Source of the DNA: Acidobacteria bacterium OLB17
Lineage (GTDB): Bacteria > Acidobacteriota > Blastocatellia > Pyrinomonadales > Pyrinomonadaceae
Assembly (NCBI GenBank): GCA_001567505.1
Contig: LLEU01000027.1
Span: 1-64,000 of the forward strand
DNA length: 64,000 nucleotides
Reading direction: 5' to 3'
Position numbers and translations under genes: made by a program. Positions 1 to 8,960 of this stretch are shown here, in pieces; the stretch's first letter is position 1, and every line of letters begins with the position of its first letter. The notes beneath the pieces are model-generated. The model searched no databases. It was given only the letters and a program-made list of their open reading frames with translations, and was not told the DNA's origin.

Positions 1-185
1 GCTGAAGCAGGTGGTCAATCGCCCTTCGGGAAAACGGTCGGGCAAGCCTGACCGCACTACATCATGCAGAGCCGAAAAGGGGCCTGTCGCGTGTTGCACA
101 CGCTTCGGTCGAGGTTGGGCGCTCGTTGACCACGTGCTGAAGCACGTGGCTAAACTCCCTTCGGGAAAAAGCCGTTCCAGCAGCT
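1..185. repeat. REP-like palindromic repeat, two degenerate copies
   Basis: Two related stretches start at positions 1 and about 136. Each has GCTGAAGC, then a GGTGG or CGTGG half-palindrome, then a CCCTTCGGGAAAA motif. The second copy contains a perfect hairpin at 130-149, with stem CCACGTGC and loop TGAA. Open reading frames exist here on both strands but look like by-products of the repeat, with no recognisable protein. Such CCAC...GTGG hairpins resemble REP elements dispersed in intergenic DNA. The first copy is cut by the window edge. Confidence 0.6.
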
Positions 186-243
186 TGCGGCCGACAGCCA
201 AAGACCATTCGGCTAAGGCCGGGAGCATTCTTTGCACAGATGT

Positions 244-263
244 CCACTAGCTCAAGCTAGTGG
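244..263. repeat. Short perfect palindrome, REP-like
   Basis: A 9-bp perfect inverted repeat (CCACTAGCT / AGCTAGTGG) with a 2-nt spacer. It shares the CCAC...GTGG ends and the AGCT..AAGCT core layout with the hairpin at 130-149, so it is probably another member of the same repeat family. No T-run follows it, so it is not a good terminator. Confidence 0.55.
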
Positions 264-299
264 CAATTCAAAAATGCCCGACCGAATAACCAAGTGGCA

Positions 300-420
300 A
301 CATCCTGAATACGGCTTTGCCGACAGCTGCCTCGGCCTGCGTCATCTTCTTGACCTGCGGCCCTCGCCATCGTAATAATAGGTGTCGATCACATCGCCCG
401 TTCGCGTCCTTGACCTCAGC
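300..420 (-). pseudogene. Possible Rhs/YD-repeat protein fragment
   Basis: Read on the minus strand, about 345-415 encodes a stretch like DVIDTYYYDGEGRR. This resembles the Tyr-Asp repeat of Rhs proteins (a DxNG...YYYDxxGR pattern), and the next residues KKMT are recovered after a one-base shift. There is no start, no long frame and no neighbouring Rhs core. The likely reading is a decayed piece of an Rhs or YD-repeat gene left by recombination. The match is short and made by eye, so it is tentative. Confidence 0.3.
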
Positions 421-425
421 TTCCC

Positions 426-566
426 GATGAAGAGGACGATCTCGATTTCCCGAAGCGGTTCGCTGAACTGAAGGCCGAACTCGAAAGCCAGATGGCCGAG
501 GAAGCCGCGCTGAATGAACGTATAAAGAAGGATCTCGCGAGCATTAAGATCGAGTCAAACAAATGA
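426..566 (+). pseudogene. Remnant of type I restriction methylase (HsdM) C-terminus
   Basis: An open stretch of 46 codons without its own start encodes an acidic, coiled-coil-like tail: DEEDDLDF, then [11 protein letters not shown], then [10 protein letters not shown]. This resembles the extreme C-terminus of HsdM, the N6-adenine methyltransferase subunit of type I restriction-modification systems, where such a helix packs against HsdS. Nothing upstream encodes the catalytic domain, so only the 3' end survives. Its stop overlaps the start of the next fragment by ATGA, which suggests that both come from one ancestral operon. Confidence 0.5.
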
Positions 567-670
567 GCAGGGAACTAAGAACTCAGCCACAGACTGTATT
601 CGAGCAGATCAACCGGGCGGATGATATCGGCAATGAATTTTGGACGGTGACATTCAATAAGAATAAATGA
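563..670 (+). pseudogene. Truncated DinD-like (DNA-damage-inducible protein D) N-terminus
   Basis: A 35-codon frame starts inside the HsdM remnant through an ATGA overlap. Its residues 12-27 (VFEQINRADDIGNEFW) match the N-terminal pattern of DinD, in which an IFEQI...GxEyW segment opens the BRO-N-like domain. The match stops where DinD would continue with AR-L, and a stop codon follows after six unrelated residues, so the gene is broken. DinD genes are often found inside type I restriction loci, which fits the fragment before it. The assignment rests on about 16 residues. Confidence 0.45.
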
Positions 671-775
671 GAAAGCTAGCTGGGCTTCTGAGAGACGTCC
701 GAAAAACCTGCATCGAGACAAGGAGGCGTGATACTGTTCGGAAGAAATACATCTTCCGTGATAACTTCATAAGAT

Positions 776-1732
776 ATGGCCAAGGCTGATTACCTGATTT
801 CCTTGATAAAGACGCATTACGAAGGCGATGCTGAGCGGTTTACTACGGTCGCACTTCAAACTGCTGCATATGAAGCGAAACTCGGTCATGTTTTTGTCGC
901 AGAAGAGATTAGAAACCTTGTCGATAAAGCGAAAGCAAATAAATTCCGAACCAAAACATTCTCGTCCGATCTGGAAGGACTGATCATTGAGTCAGAGGCC
1001 GATTTGCGTCGCTCCGATCTGATCGTTTCCGAGACGACGCAATCGAAAATTGACCGCGTTATTTCTGAATTTATTCAACGCGATAAGTTGCGCCGTCATA
1101 ATCTTCAAAACCGACGAAAGATTTTGCTCTCAGGCCCGCCTGGAACGGGCAAGACGATGACCGCCTCAGTGATCGCGCACGAACTCGGCCTTCCCCTCTA
1201 CACAGTACTAATGGATAAGTTGGTAACAAAGTTCATGGGGGAAACTAGCGCGAAACTACGCCAGATTTTTGGCCTGATTCAACAACAGGTGGGTGTTTAT
1301 TTGTTCGATGAGTTTGATGCTATCGGTGGTGAGCGGAGCCGAGAAAATGATGTTGGCGAAATGCGACGTGTTTTGAACTCATTCCTTCAGTTTATTGAGC
1401 GTGACAATTCCGAGAGCCTCACAATCGCTATTACAAACAACAGAAGGTTACTGGATACAGCATTATTCCGCCGTTTTGATGATGTCATTACTTACGACCT
1501 GCCCAACGAGGAGGAGAAATTAGAATTATTGCAGAATCGACTTGGCCCTTACGCGAAGGACTTGAACCTCAAAAGACTACTCCCACAAATAAATGGACTA
1601 AGCCACGCCGAAATTGCTCTTGCGTGCCTTGATGCGATAAAAACAACCGTATTAGACGATAAGAAGAAAATTACTAATGCCCTAATTTCAAAGGCGATTG
1701 AGGAACGTAATCTCGCCTACCACTCCCACTGA
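776..1732 (+). CDS. AAA+ ATPase, IetA-like (defence-associated)
   Basis: A 318-residue AAA+ ATPase. Residues 1-100 form a helical N-terminal domain, followed by the ATPase core: Walker A GPPGTGKT at about 120-127, Walker B VYLFDEFD at about 174-181, sensor-1 Asn in ITNN near 220, and an arginine-finger-like FRRFD near 231-235. All are intact. Its stop overlaps the next gene's start (TGATG), so the two are translationally coupled. An AAA ATPase followed by a subtilisin-like protease is the architecture of the IetAS antiphage system, which I infer by arrangement and motifs. The gene is clearly more AT-rich than the downstream chromosome, consistent with recent transfer. No convincing Shine-Dalgarno sequence precedes the ATG. 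Confidence 0.8.
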   Translation: MAKADYLISLIKTHYEGDAERFTTVALQTAAYEAKLGHVFVAEEIRNLVDKAKANKFRTKTFSSDLEGLIIESEADLRRSDLIVSETTQSKIDRVISEFIQRDKLRRHNLQNRRKILLSGPPGTGKTMTASVIAHELGLPLYTVLMDKLVTKFMGETSAKLRQIFGLIQQQVGVYLFDEFDAIGGERSRENDVGEMRRVLNSFLQFIERDNSESLTIAITNNRRLLDTALFRRFDDVITYDLPNEEEKLELLQNRLGPYAKDLNLKRLLPQINGLSHAEIALACLDAIKTTVLDDKKKITNALISKAIEERNLAYHSH

Positions 1733-4217
1733 TGCCGAAATATAAGCACATCCTGCTTGCTGACAATAAAATCAGCGAACCATTTACTCAACCACGTGGC
1801 GGCGGTGGTGCGCCGCACCTTTTAGACCGCGATCGGAACTCCCATAGTCAGCGACTTATTCAGAAGTTCGAAGAAATATGGACCGAAAACGAACGAAATA
1901 ATCAGGCTCGTACCGCGCAAGGAATGGCGACCCGAGATGGAACCTATCTTGAGGTCGTAGGGGCCGCGGGCTTCGACCTGGTTACAAAAAGTCTTGAAGA
2001 CAGAAGAGCTGGAGTCCGCTTGCTAAATATAAGACAAGAAGGTGAGGCAGAACAAAGGCAGATTAAGGCCACTGTATATATACCCAAGGGGAAAGAAGGG
2101 TATTTTGTTAGGAAGATTCAAGCCTACCAGAGCGAGAACACCAGAAGTGGTAATCCTAGGCACGCTCGGCTAGTTTCTAGTATCGAGGATGTCAGATTGA
2201 CCTTACTAGAAGGTCTATGGACCGATCCCTCACACCTTATTCCCACGGATGAGGCAAAATGGTGCGAAGCTTGGCTGCGGGTCGAAACTGAAGGCAACAA
2301 AGAACAAGAGCAGATTGAACGATTCACGTGCACAGCGGATCGTTTACAGATCGAACGCAAAAATAATTATGTACTGTTCCCGGAACGAGCAGTGCTATTA
2401 ATAAACGCCAGTCGTGAGCAGTTGATCAACTTAATGCTCTCCTCGGATTTGATCGCTGAGTTCAGGAAAGGCCAAGAGGCCGCGGGTTTCTGGATGAATG
2501 AAACCGCGATAACCCAGAAACAATGGGTCGACGATTTATTAAGTAGACTAGAGGTCGAAGCGGAGCCAAAAATAAAGATATGCTTACTTGATACAGGGGT
2601 AAACAACGGGCACAGGTTGTTAAGCCCCTTATTAGCCGACGCCGATATGCTAACCGTTGATCCGGCGTGGGGAACCGACGACCATTATCCCAATCCGGGT
2701 CATGGAACCTTGCTGGCAGGCTTAGCAGCATACGGCAGTTTAGAAGATGTGCTTGCTAAAACTGGCTCAGTATCGCCCCACCGATTGTGTTCCGTGAAAA
2801 TCCTACCGCGACCAGAACAAGAGCCTACGCCAAAGGAGTTATGGGGTGACGTTACTGCTCAAGCTATCTCCAGAGCCGAGATCCAAAATCCCGGACACCG
2901 ATTGATTTATTGTTCAAGTGTGACTGCTCCAGAGGATATCGATAAAGGGCGACCTTCATCTTGGTCGGGAGCGGTTGACAACCTATCTTACGGAGACGGC
3001 CAAGATCAGAGGCTCGTTCTTATCTCCGCTGGCAATATGGCTCAAGACTTCTTTCCCAACTATCCCGATGCGAACTTTACGTCTTCTGTTCACAATCCGG
3101 CCCAATCCTGGAATGCTCTGACAGTTGGAGCTTATACTGAGAAAATCAGGGTTGAGGATTCTTCTTTTCGTAAACATGTCCCCTTAGCAGGCGCGAATCA
3201 GCTCTCACCGCACAGCACAACGTCACGACTTTGGGAAAGGAAATGGCCGGTCAAGCCGGATGTTGTATTCGAAGGAGGCAATTGGTTAATTGGCCCGGAT
3301 GGTCAACTGATTAATCATGACGACTTAGAACTGCTATCAACTTCGAAGATTTTCAGGTTCACTCGTTTGATACTGCGAATGCGACAAGCGGAGCCGTTGC
3401 TCAGGCTGCATGGTTCGCCGGGAGTGTTTTCAGAAACTATCCTGACTTGTGGCCCGAAACGGTTCGAGCTTTGATTGTTCACTCGGCAACATGGGAGCCA
3501 GAAATGCGGACTCAGTGCTAAATAAACGGAGGGTCAGGAGCAGAGTATCGAAACTTACTGAGGACCTTTGGATATGGTAAACCAGATCTCGATAAAGCCG
3601 TCTACAGTTTAGAAAATTCTCTTACCTATATCGCCCAGGAAACTATTCAGCCCTTTGTTCTCCGAAATGGTGCCCCCGCGACAAATGAAGTCCACATTTT
3701 TACTCTACCTTGGCCAGCGCACCAGCTTATCGAGCTTGCGGATACTTTGGTGACCATGAAGGTCACCCTTTCGTATTTTATTGAGCCAGGCGCGGGGGAG
3801 GTAGGCTGGAAAGACAAGTACCGATATCAATCTTATGGGCTGCGTTTCGAAGTCAATAAGAGTGGAGAATCCAAGGAAGAATTTCGAAAGCGTATCAATA
3901 AGGCGGCCCGGGAAGATGGAGAAGAGTCATCCGGGAACTCAGGATTTCCGTGGATAATTGGCAAAGAGAATATTAATCGGTCGACCGGCTCTATCCATTC
4001 CGATTATTGGGAGGGTACTGCGGCTGATCTCGCTACCTCCAATACCTTCGCGGTCTATCCCATCATTGGATGGTGGCGGGAACGCAAACATCTAGGTAAA
4101 GTTGAATCGCAAGCCCGATACGCATTGGTAATCTCTCTAGAAACCCCAGAAGAAAATGTGGAGTTGTATTCTGCTGTACAGGCAATGATAGGCACGCAAA
4201 TTCCGATAATAACTTGA
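1732..4217 (+). pseudogene. Subtilisin-like (S8) protease, IetS-like, frameshifted and with an internal stop
   Basis: The full frame would be about 828 residues. The first part (1732 to about 3340) carries the catalytic Asp in ICLLDTGVN and His in GHGTLLAGLA of a subtilase. A one-base loss near 3340 then shifts the frame. The next frame continues with the catalytic Ser region (NATSGAVAQAAWFAG) and the family-typical PDLWPETVRALIVHSA. A TAA at 3519-3521 interrupts it, and the same frame continues to 4217 with GYGKPDLDKAVYS and a C-terminal domain. The protease would partner the upstream ATPase in phage defence. As read here, the frameshift removes the Ser. Since this assembly has many suspicious indels, the shift may be an error, but the nonsense codon is a second, independent lesion. 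Confidence 0.75.
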
Positions 4218-4307
4218 AACCGATCACCGAAAACCAGATCGAGGAGTACGCCCTTGAGGAGCTGGGTGATGGGGCGAGGTAAGTGGTTGATATTGTTAGG
4301 GTTAGAA

Positions 4308-4383
<76 letters not shown>

Positions 4384-4384
4384 T

Positions 4385-4990
4385 AAATTGTGTGTTTAGA
4401 ACGGCTTAACGGGGAAGCGTCAAGCAAAATTGGTTCTAAACTGAGGGCGTAAGCGATCGCGGCTGTCTGCATTGTCCACGGTCCAAAGGCCAAGGCGGCA
4501 TGTCGATCTGCCTCGCGTGAATCCGACGGCCAGAAATTTCGACCCACGGGCCGTTTCGCGTCCAAGGCCCGAAAACGCACCAGAAGTGACGTAACGGCGC
4601 CTAACCTAAGTTCTACACACGGCCTAATGGCGATTACGTCCGGAACCTACCTCGTCAAGCGGCGAGGGCTTTTTCTCCCGTGCGCCCGATGATCCCGAGG
4701 CCAGGACAAGATACTTACAAAGAGCGCGAGTCGCAAAACCCGAATTGGCAATATTACAAAAGCGGGCGAGAAAAATCCACCCGGCAGGGCAGTCCTGCAG
4801 TAGCGGACGCGAAAACGGCAAATTCCGTGCGTTTAACATCGTAAAAAAGTGTTGACCACGGCCTTTCGAAACGGATAGAATGTAGATGGCCCAATTTTCG
4901 GGCCCTTCCCGATATTGATCCGGCCGAGCTTTCCTTAACAAAGCTCACAGGCACTTTCCGGCCGACGATCTAATAGAATCAAGAACTTTC
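4385..4990. other. Intergenic stretch without a convincing gene
   Basis: About 600 bases between tRNA-Thr and the next gene. Minus-strand frames exist but show no recognisable protein, good start or ribosome site, and they overlap each other. I saw no RNase P, 6S or tmRNA signature. The right-hand part carries the promoter listed separately, and a long 5' leader of about 120 nt would precede the GTG start at 5012. Confidence 0.5.
4852..4881 (+). promoter_or_regulatory. Sigma-70-type promoter for the 5012 gene
   Basis: A -35 box TTGACC (4852-4857) and a -10 box TAGAAT (4876-4881) are separated by 18 bases. Each is one or two mismatches from consensus. Transcription would start near 4888 and run into the GTG start at 5012. 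Confidence 0.5.
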
Positions 4991-5011
4991 CTAACTTCGA
5001 GGAGAAAAAGT

Positions 5012-5977
5012 GTGAGATCAGTAAATTCATTTGCTCGCGGCTTCGTAATTTTGTGCGCCGTCGCTGTTCTATTCGTAGGTTCGGCGGCCGCGCAGGGTGA
5101 ACCGGGCATCATCGTTCAGAAGAAGTCCGCGATGGCGGTCGTCGGGCCGAACGGCCTTTATTGCGGAGGCTACATTCAGAAGTCGCCGATCGCGACCGGC
5201 AACAAGATCATCGGCGGCAGCGAAGAAGCCGAACGCTACAACTTTAGTGAGAACAACTTTGTTTACATCAATATGGGTGCAAGCAAGGGTGTGAATGTCG
5301 GCAACGTTTTCAGCGTCGTGCGTCCGCGCGGACAAGTCGAAAGCCGTTGGACGAATAAAGACGTAGGCTTTTACGTCGAAGAGGTCGGGGCACTTCAGGT
5401 GGTCGCCGTCAAGAGTGACTACTCGGTCGCACGCATCAAGTTCTCGTGCTCGAGCTTCTTGCTTGGCGATCTCGTCCAGCTTCGCGAAGATCGGAATGCT
5501 CCGCTGGTAAACAATACGGCGAAGTTCGATCAGTGGGCAGACCCATCGGGCAAGGCGAACGGCCGCATCCTGATGGGACGCGACAACAGCGAAACCCTTT
5601 CGCAGAACAGCATTGCGTATGTTGACCTCGGCTCGGAAGAAAATGTCCGCGTCGGCGACAAGCTTACGGTCTATCGCCCGCTCGGCAAGGGCAATCTGAT
5701 GAAGACGCCCGAGAAGGAATCGGTAAGCGCTCGCGACGAAGGTTTCCACAGCAACACCTATCGCGGCGGGAAATTCTCGAATCAAGCATCGCGGAAATCA
5801 GGCTCTGAGGCCGACGGCGAAATGGTGACGACATACGATGCAAAACGGGGCCGTCCAGCGATCCGCAAGATCGTCGGCGAGGCCGTCGTCATCAACGTAA
5901 AAGAACGCAGTGCCACGGTCGTGATCACGCAGAATACGCAGGAGATCCACACCGGCGACTGGGTCGAGATCCAGTAA
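5012..5977 (+). CDS. Secreted protein of unknown function with repeated beta-type modules
   Basis: A 321-residue protein with a signal peptide (about 1-27, cleavage after SAAAQ). The GTG start is chosen because GAGGAG lies 7 bases upstream. Two related modules, at about 80-110 (NFVYINMGASKGVNVGN) and 205-230 (SIAYVDLGSEENVRVGD), have the pattern xxYVxxGxxxGVxVGDxxxVxRP. A third ends the protein (ITQNTQEIHTGDWVEIQ). This resembles the C-terminal domain seen in FlgT-like and other periplasmic proteins, where short beta sheets display hydroxyl-rich loops. No enzyme motif is present. It stands alone between a promoter and a strong bidirectional terminator, so it is probably monocistronic. Confidence 0.75.
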   Translation: MRSVNSFARGFVILCAVAVLFVGSAAAQGEPGIIVQKKSAMAVVGPNGLYCGGYIQKSPIATGNKIIGGSEEAERYNFSENNFVYINMGASKGVNVGNVFSVVRPRGQVESRWTNKDVGFYVEEVGALQVVAVKSDYSVARIKFSCSSFLLGDLVQLREDRNAPLVNNTAKFDQWADPSGKANGRILMGRDNSETLSQNSIAYVDLGSEENVRVGDKLTVYRPLGKGNLMKTPEKESVSARDEGFHSNTYRGGKFSNQASRKSGSEADGEMVTTYDAKRGRPAIRKIVGEAVVINVKERSATVVITQNTQEIHTGDWVEIQ

Positions 5978-6004
5978 AAAGGCATCACGAATCAGGCGAT
6001 AGAA

Positions 6005-6040
6005 AAAAAGGCGGTCCGGAGCGATCCGGGCGGCCTTTTT
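6005..6040. terminator. Bidirectional rho-independent terminator
   Basis: An A-run, a stem of about 16 bp with one mismatch, a GCGA loop, and a T-run on the far side. It sits between the convergent 5012 gene and pgsA and can serve both strands. Confidence 0.8.
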
Positions 6041-6125
6041 GTTGTTGCGGACGAGTTCTTCCGGACTGCACGAGCCGGCCCGGTCGCTACCGCTCCCGGT
6101 TCTGACTGACGGCGGAGGCGTTGGG

Positions 6126-6809
6126 TTACGAGTTCGTTTCCGGCGTGGAGCGTACGCGTAGGAAGTAGCGGAAATAATCGATCATCGACCAGATGGAGAG
6201 AATTACCGATACCCAGATGCCGAGGCGGCCGACGAGGTAGCCGAAAACCTTCCAATCGTTCGATGTGACGCTGAGCGTCAATAGGTCGCTGAACGCGGTG
6301 CGGACCTCGGCAACTTCCCAAAAAGCCGCCGGATAATCAAGGCCGAAATTCGAGACCGGAACCGTTCCGTTCGCCGCCGCAACGAGCAGGGCGACGATCG
6401 CCACACACTGCGCCCACATCTTTATCTTCCCGAGCATTTGAGCCTGAATGACGATGCCTTCGGTGACGGCGATCGAACGCAGGCCGGTAATGATGAATTC
6501 GCGGCCAATGATGATCACGACCGCCCACGACGGTGCAAGGTGTTTTTCGACGAGGACGATCAGAGCGGCGGAGACAAGAAGTTTGTCGGCGATCGGATCG
6601 AGGAATTTGCCGAGGTCGGAGACCTGGCCGCGGCGCCGTGCGATCTGACCGTCAACGATGTCCGTAAGCGACGCCGCAATAAAGAGAACGATGGCAAAGG
6701 CGTAGCCGCTGATGCCGAACGCGGCCTCCGCAACGGGAGTAAGAAGCACCACTACGATCAGCGGCACGATCAATATCCTTGCGATCGTCAGCCAATTTGG
6801 TAGATTCAC
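6126..6809 (-). CDS. pgsA: CDP-diacylglycerol--glycerol-3-phosphate 3-phosphatidyltransferase
   Basis: Catalyses formation of phosphatidylglycerol phosphate, the committed step to phosphatidylglycerol and cardiolipin, in the inner membrane. The CDP-alcohol phosphatidyltransferase signature is complete: D53-G54-x2-A57-R58-x8-G67-x3-D71-x3-D75. The opening MNLPNWLTIARILIVP is typical of PgsA. There are several hydrophobic segments (about 5-30, 33-50, 80-110, 130-150, 200-220). At 227 residues it is slightly longer than E. coli PgsA because of an insertion at about 150-185. It is transcribed alone on the minus strand, divergent from the gene at 6973. Confidence 0.92.
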   Translation of the reverse strand: MNLPNWLTIARILIVPLIVVVLLTPVAEAAFGISGYAFAIVLFIAASLTDIVDGQIARRRGQVSDLGKFLDPIADKLLVSAALIVLVEKHLAPSWAVVIIIGREFIITGLRSIAVTEGIVIQAQMLGKIKMWAQCVAIVALLVAAANGTVPVSNFGLDYPAAFWEVAEVRTAFSDLLTLSVTSNDWKVFGYLVGRLGIWVSVILSIWSMIDYFRYFLRVRSTPETNS

Positions 6810-6972
6810 TTCTTTGCGTCCCGGCCTCCGGCGGTCATGCCTATCATCTTAAGTGCCACACTTGCAAACTTCAAGACGCCGATTAGAGGAGTTCATTCTT
6901 TTGTAACCGTCCGCCGCTGATGCGATAATCAAAGTCAAGTCACAACCTGGAAGAGGAGTTTGAATTACCTAT

Positions 6973-7260
6973 ATGGCAATTGACCTTAAAGACCGCGGCG
7001 ATGCCCTTGAGAACGAGTATTTCCGAAAGCAAGAGGCCGAACTGCTCGCAAAAATGAAGGCGAAGCTCGAAGCCGAGAAAGCAGCCGAAGGCGCGTTAAA
7101 ATGCCCGAAATGCGACGGGACGCTTTTCGAGAAGGATTTCGAGAATATCGTTATCGATGTTTGCGACAAATGCTCAGGCGTTTGGTTCGACGCACACGAA
7201 TTCGTGAACGTCGCGATGAAGGAAGAGCGATCCGGCTGGTTCGGCAAACTCTTCGAATAA
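6973..7260 (+). CDS. Small zinc-ribbon protein, zf-TFIIB family
   Basis: 95 residues. The first 40 are charged and helical. The rest is a zinc ribbon with C44-x2-C47 and C64-x2-C67, ending in the family-typical CSGVWFDAHEF. Proteins of this type are small and cytosolic; their role is not established. It begins a run of closely spaced plus-strand genes (9 bases to the next). A GAGGAG lies about 14 bases before the ATG, rather far for a normal ribosome site. Confidence 0.8.
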   Translation: MAIDLKDRGDALENEYFRKQEAELLAKMKAKLEAEKAAEGALKCPKCDGTLFEKDFENIVIDVCDKCSGVWFDAHEFVNVAMKEERSGWFGKLFE

Positions 7261-7269
7261 AGGCGTACG

Positions 7270-8145
7270 ATGAGATTGCGTAGAATATCCACGCTTCTTG
7301 CGTTGGCCGTCGTGTTTTCCGCATCGCTTGCGGCCGCACGGACGAGCGTCCACGCGCAGGAGGCGTTGCCCGTTTCCGAATACAAGCTCGCGAGCAAGTT
7401 GATGGCTCGCGAAATGCCGTATCGCGTCATGCTTCCAGCTGAATATGAGCGGGCAAAGGCCGAGCGTTTCCCGGTCATTTATATGCTTCACGGCCTCTAT
7501 GGGCATTACACCAACTGGACGGACAAGACGAAGATCGCGGCCTACGCGGCGAAATATCGCTTCATCATCGTGATGCCGGAGGGAGCCGACGGCTGGTACG
7601 TGGACAGCGCGGCCGCCCCGAACGAAAATTACGAAAGCTATATCGTCAAGGAACTCATCCCGGAGGTCGATAAGAAGTTTCGCACCGAGGCCGGCCGCAG
7701 CGGGCGTTTCGTTGCGGGACTTTCGATGGGCGGTTACGGCGCACTGAAATTCGCGCTCAAATATCCGACGATGTTCGCGATGGCCGGTTCGTTCAGCGGC
7801 GCTTTTGGGACCTCGGAGTTCACGGCGAAGGCCGGAGGCGAGATCGGCAAGAAGGTCGATGCCGTTTTTGGGCCGCTCGGAAGCGAAACAAGGCGTTCGA
7901 ACGACGTTTTCACTTTGCTTGATTCGGTCGCCGAACCGAACAGCCTCCCATTCGTGTACCTTTCCTGCGGTACCGAGGACCCGTTGTTCGCAAGCAACCG
8001 AAAGGTGGATGAACTCCTCTTGAAAAAGAAGATCCCGCACGAATATCGCGAGCATCCGGGCGGCCACGATTGGGCGTTCTGGGACGATCAGGCCCGCGAA
8101 TTCCTTGCGGCCGCAGACAGGTTCCTTGCGGCGCGGAAAAATTGA
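7270..8145 (+). CDS. Secreted esterase, putative esterase (D-like) family
   Basis: A 291-residue alpha/beta hydrolase with a signal peptide (about 1-30, ending VHAQ). The nucleophile elbow G-L-S152-M-G-G is intact. A likely catalytic Asp lies in CGTEDPLF and a His in GGHDWAFWD near residue 265. The opening pattern YRVMLPAEYE...FPVIYMLHG matches the family that includes S-formylglutathione hydrolase FrmB, mycolyltransferases and feruloyl esterases. Export argues against a formaldehyde detoxification role and for hydrolysis of an ester or polysaccharide substituent outside the cytosol. The substrate cannot be read from sequence. It is three bases upstream of the IMPase gene, so probably cotranscribed. 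Confidence 0.85.
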   Translation: MRLRRISTLLALAVVFSASLAAARTSVHAQEALPVSEYKLASKLMAREMPYRVMLPAEYERAKAERFPVIYMLHGLYGHYTNWTDKTKIAAYAAKYRFIIVMPEGADGWYVDSAAAPNENYESYIVKELIPEVDKKFRTEAGRSGRFVAGLSMGGYGALKFALKYPTMFAMAGSFSGAFGTSEFTAKAGGEIGKKVDAVFGPLGSETRRSNDVFTLLDSVAEPNSLPFVYLSCGTEDPLFASNRKVDELLLKKKIPHEYREHPGGHDWAFWDDQAREFLAAADRFLAARKN

Positions 8146-8148
8146 CCT

Positions 8149-8913
8149 ATGCTGAATTTTGCGTGTGAAACGGCTCGTCAGGCCGGCCGTGTTCTGCTTG
8201 AGAAATTCGGCCGGAAGATAAAGATCTCGAAGAAAGGCGACATTGACCTTGTCACAGAGGCCGACCTTGCCAGCGAAGCTCTCATCCTCGAACGTATCCG
8301 TTCGCACTTTCCGAAACACGCGATCCTTGCGGAAGAGAGCGGTGCGGCCGCTGCCGCAGGCGGCGACCTTTCGTGGAAATGGATCATCGACCCTTTGGAC
8401 GGCACGACGAACTTTGCGCACAACTATCCGTGCTTCTGCGTGACGATCGCGCTCGAACACGACGGCAAGATCGTCGTCGGCGTGACCTACGACCCGACAC
8501 GCGATGAACTTTTCGCGGCCGAGGCCGGCGGCGGTGCAAGTTTGAACGGCAAGCCGATCCGCGTCTCCGAAATTGATAAGCTCGGTGATTCGCTGCTCGT
8601 TACCGGCTTTCCGTACGACATCCGCGACCGAAAAGAGCCCGCGCGTCACCTGCACGAACTTCTAATGCTCTCGCGCGGCGTCCGTCGTGATGGCTCGGCG
8701 GCTATCGACCTTGCATATGTTGCGTGCGGCCGTTTTGAAGGCTTTTGGGAAGAAGGCTTGAACCCGTGGGATGTTGCGGCCGGAACGCTTCTCGTGACCG
8801 AGGCCGGCGGGCAGGTCTCGTATTTTGACGGCTCGCCGCTCGACATTTATCGCCCGCCGCTTGCGGCGAGCAACGGCCTGATCCACGATCAGATGATCGC
8901 CGTGCTCAAATAG
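8149..8913 (+). CDS. Inositol monophosphatase family protein
   Basis: 254 residues, near the normal family length. Metal-binding motifs are complete: E62/E63 in AEES, D81-P-L-D84-G-T-T in WIIDPLDGTTNF, and the C-terminal Asp in NPWDVAAG. These bind Mg2+ for hydrolysis of a phosphate monoester. Members dephosphorylate myo-inositol-1-phosphate, fructose-1,6-bisphosphate, histidinol phosphate or PAP, and sequence alone does not choose among them. The position between an esterase and accD gives no pathway clue. Confidence 0.88.
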   Translation: MLNFACETARQAGRVLLEKFGRKIKISKKGDIDLVTEADLASEALILERIRSHFPKHAILAEESGAAAAAGGDLSWKWIIDPLDGTTNFAHNYPCFCVTIALEHDGKIVVGVTYDPTRDELFAAEAGGGASLNGKPIRVSEIDKLGDSLLVTGFPYDIRDRKEPARHLHELLMLSRGVRRDGSAAIDLAYVACGRFEGFWEEGLNPWDVAAGTLLVTEAGGQVSYFDGSPLDIYRPPLAASNGLIHDQMIAVLK

Positions 8914-8960
8914 CGTGTTTTCTGTCGGTCGGGCCGCTATGTTAGGCTGAATTTTCATTT

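Noticed and set aside
11-250. Open reading frames across the left-edge repeat
   Set aside because: They translate palindromic repeats in both directions and show no protein-like composition or ribosome site.
5069-5785. Long minus-strand frame opposite the 5012 gene
   Set aside because: It is a shadow of codon bias; the plus frame has a signal peptide, a ribosome site and a promoter.
7174-8655. 493-codon minus-strand frame under the esterase and IMPase genes
   Set aside because: Both plus-strand genes show clear enzyme motifs, and the antisense frame has no recognisable family.
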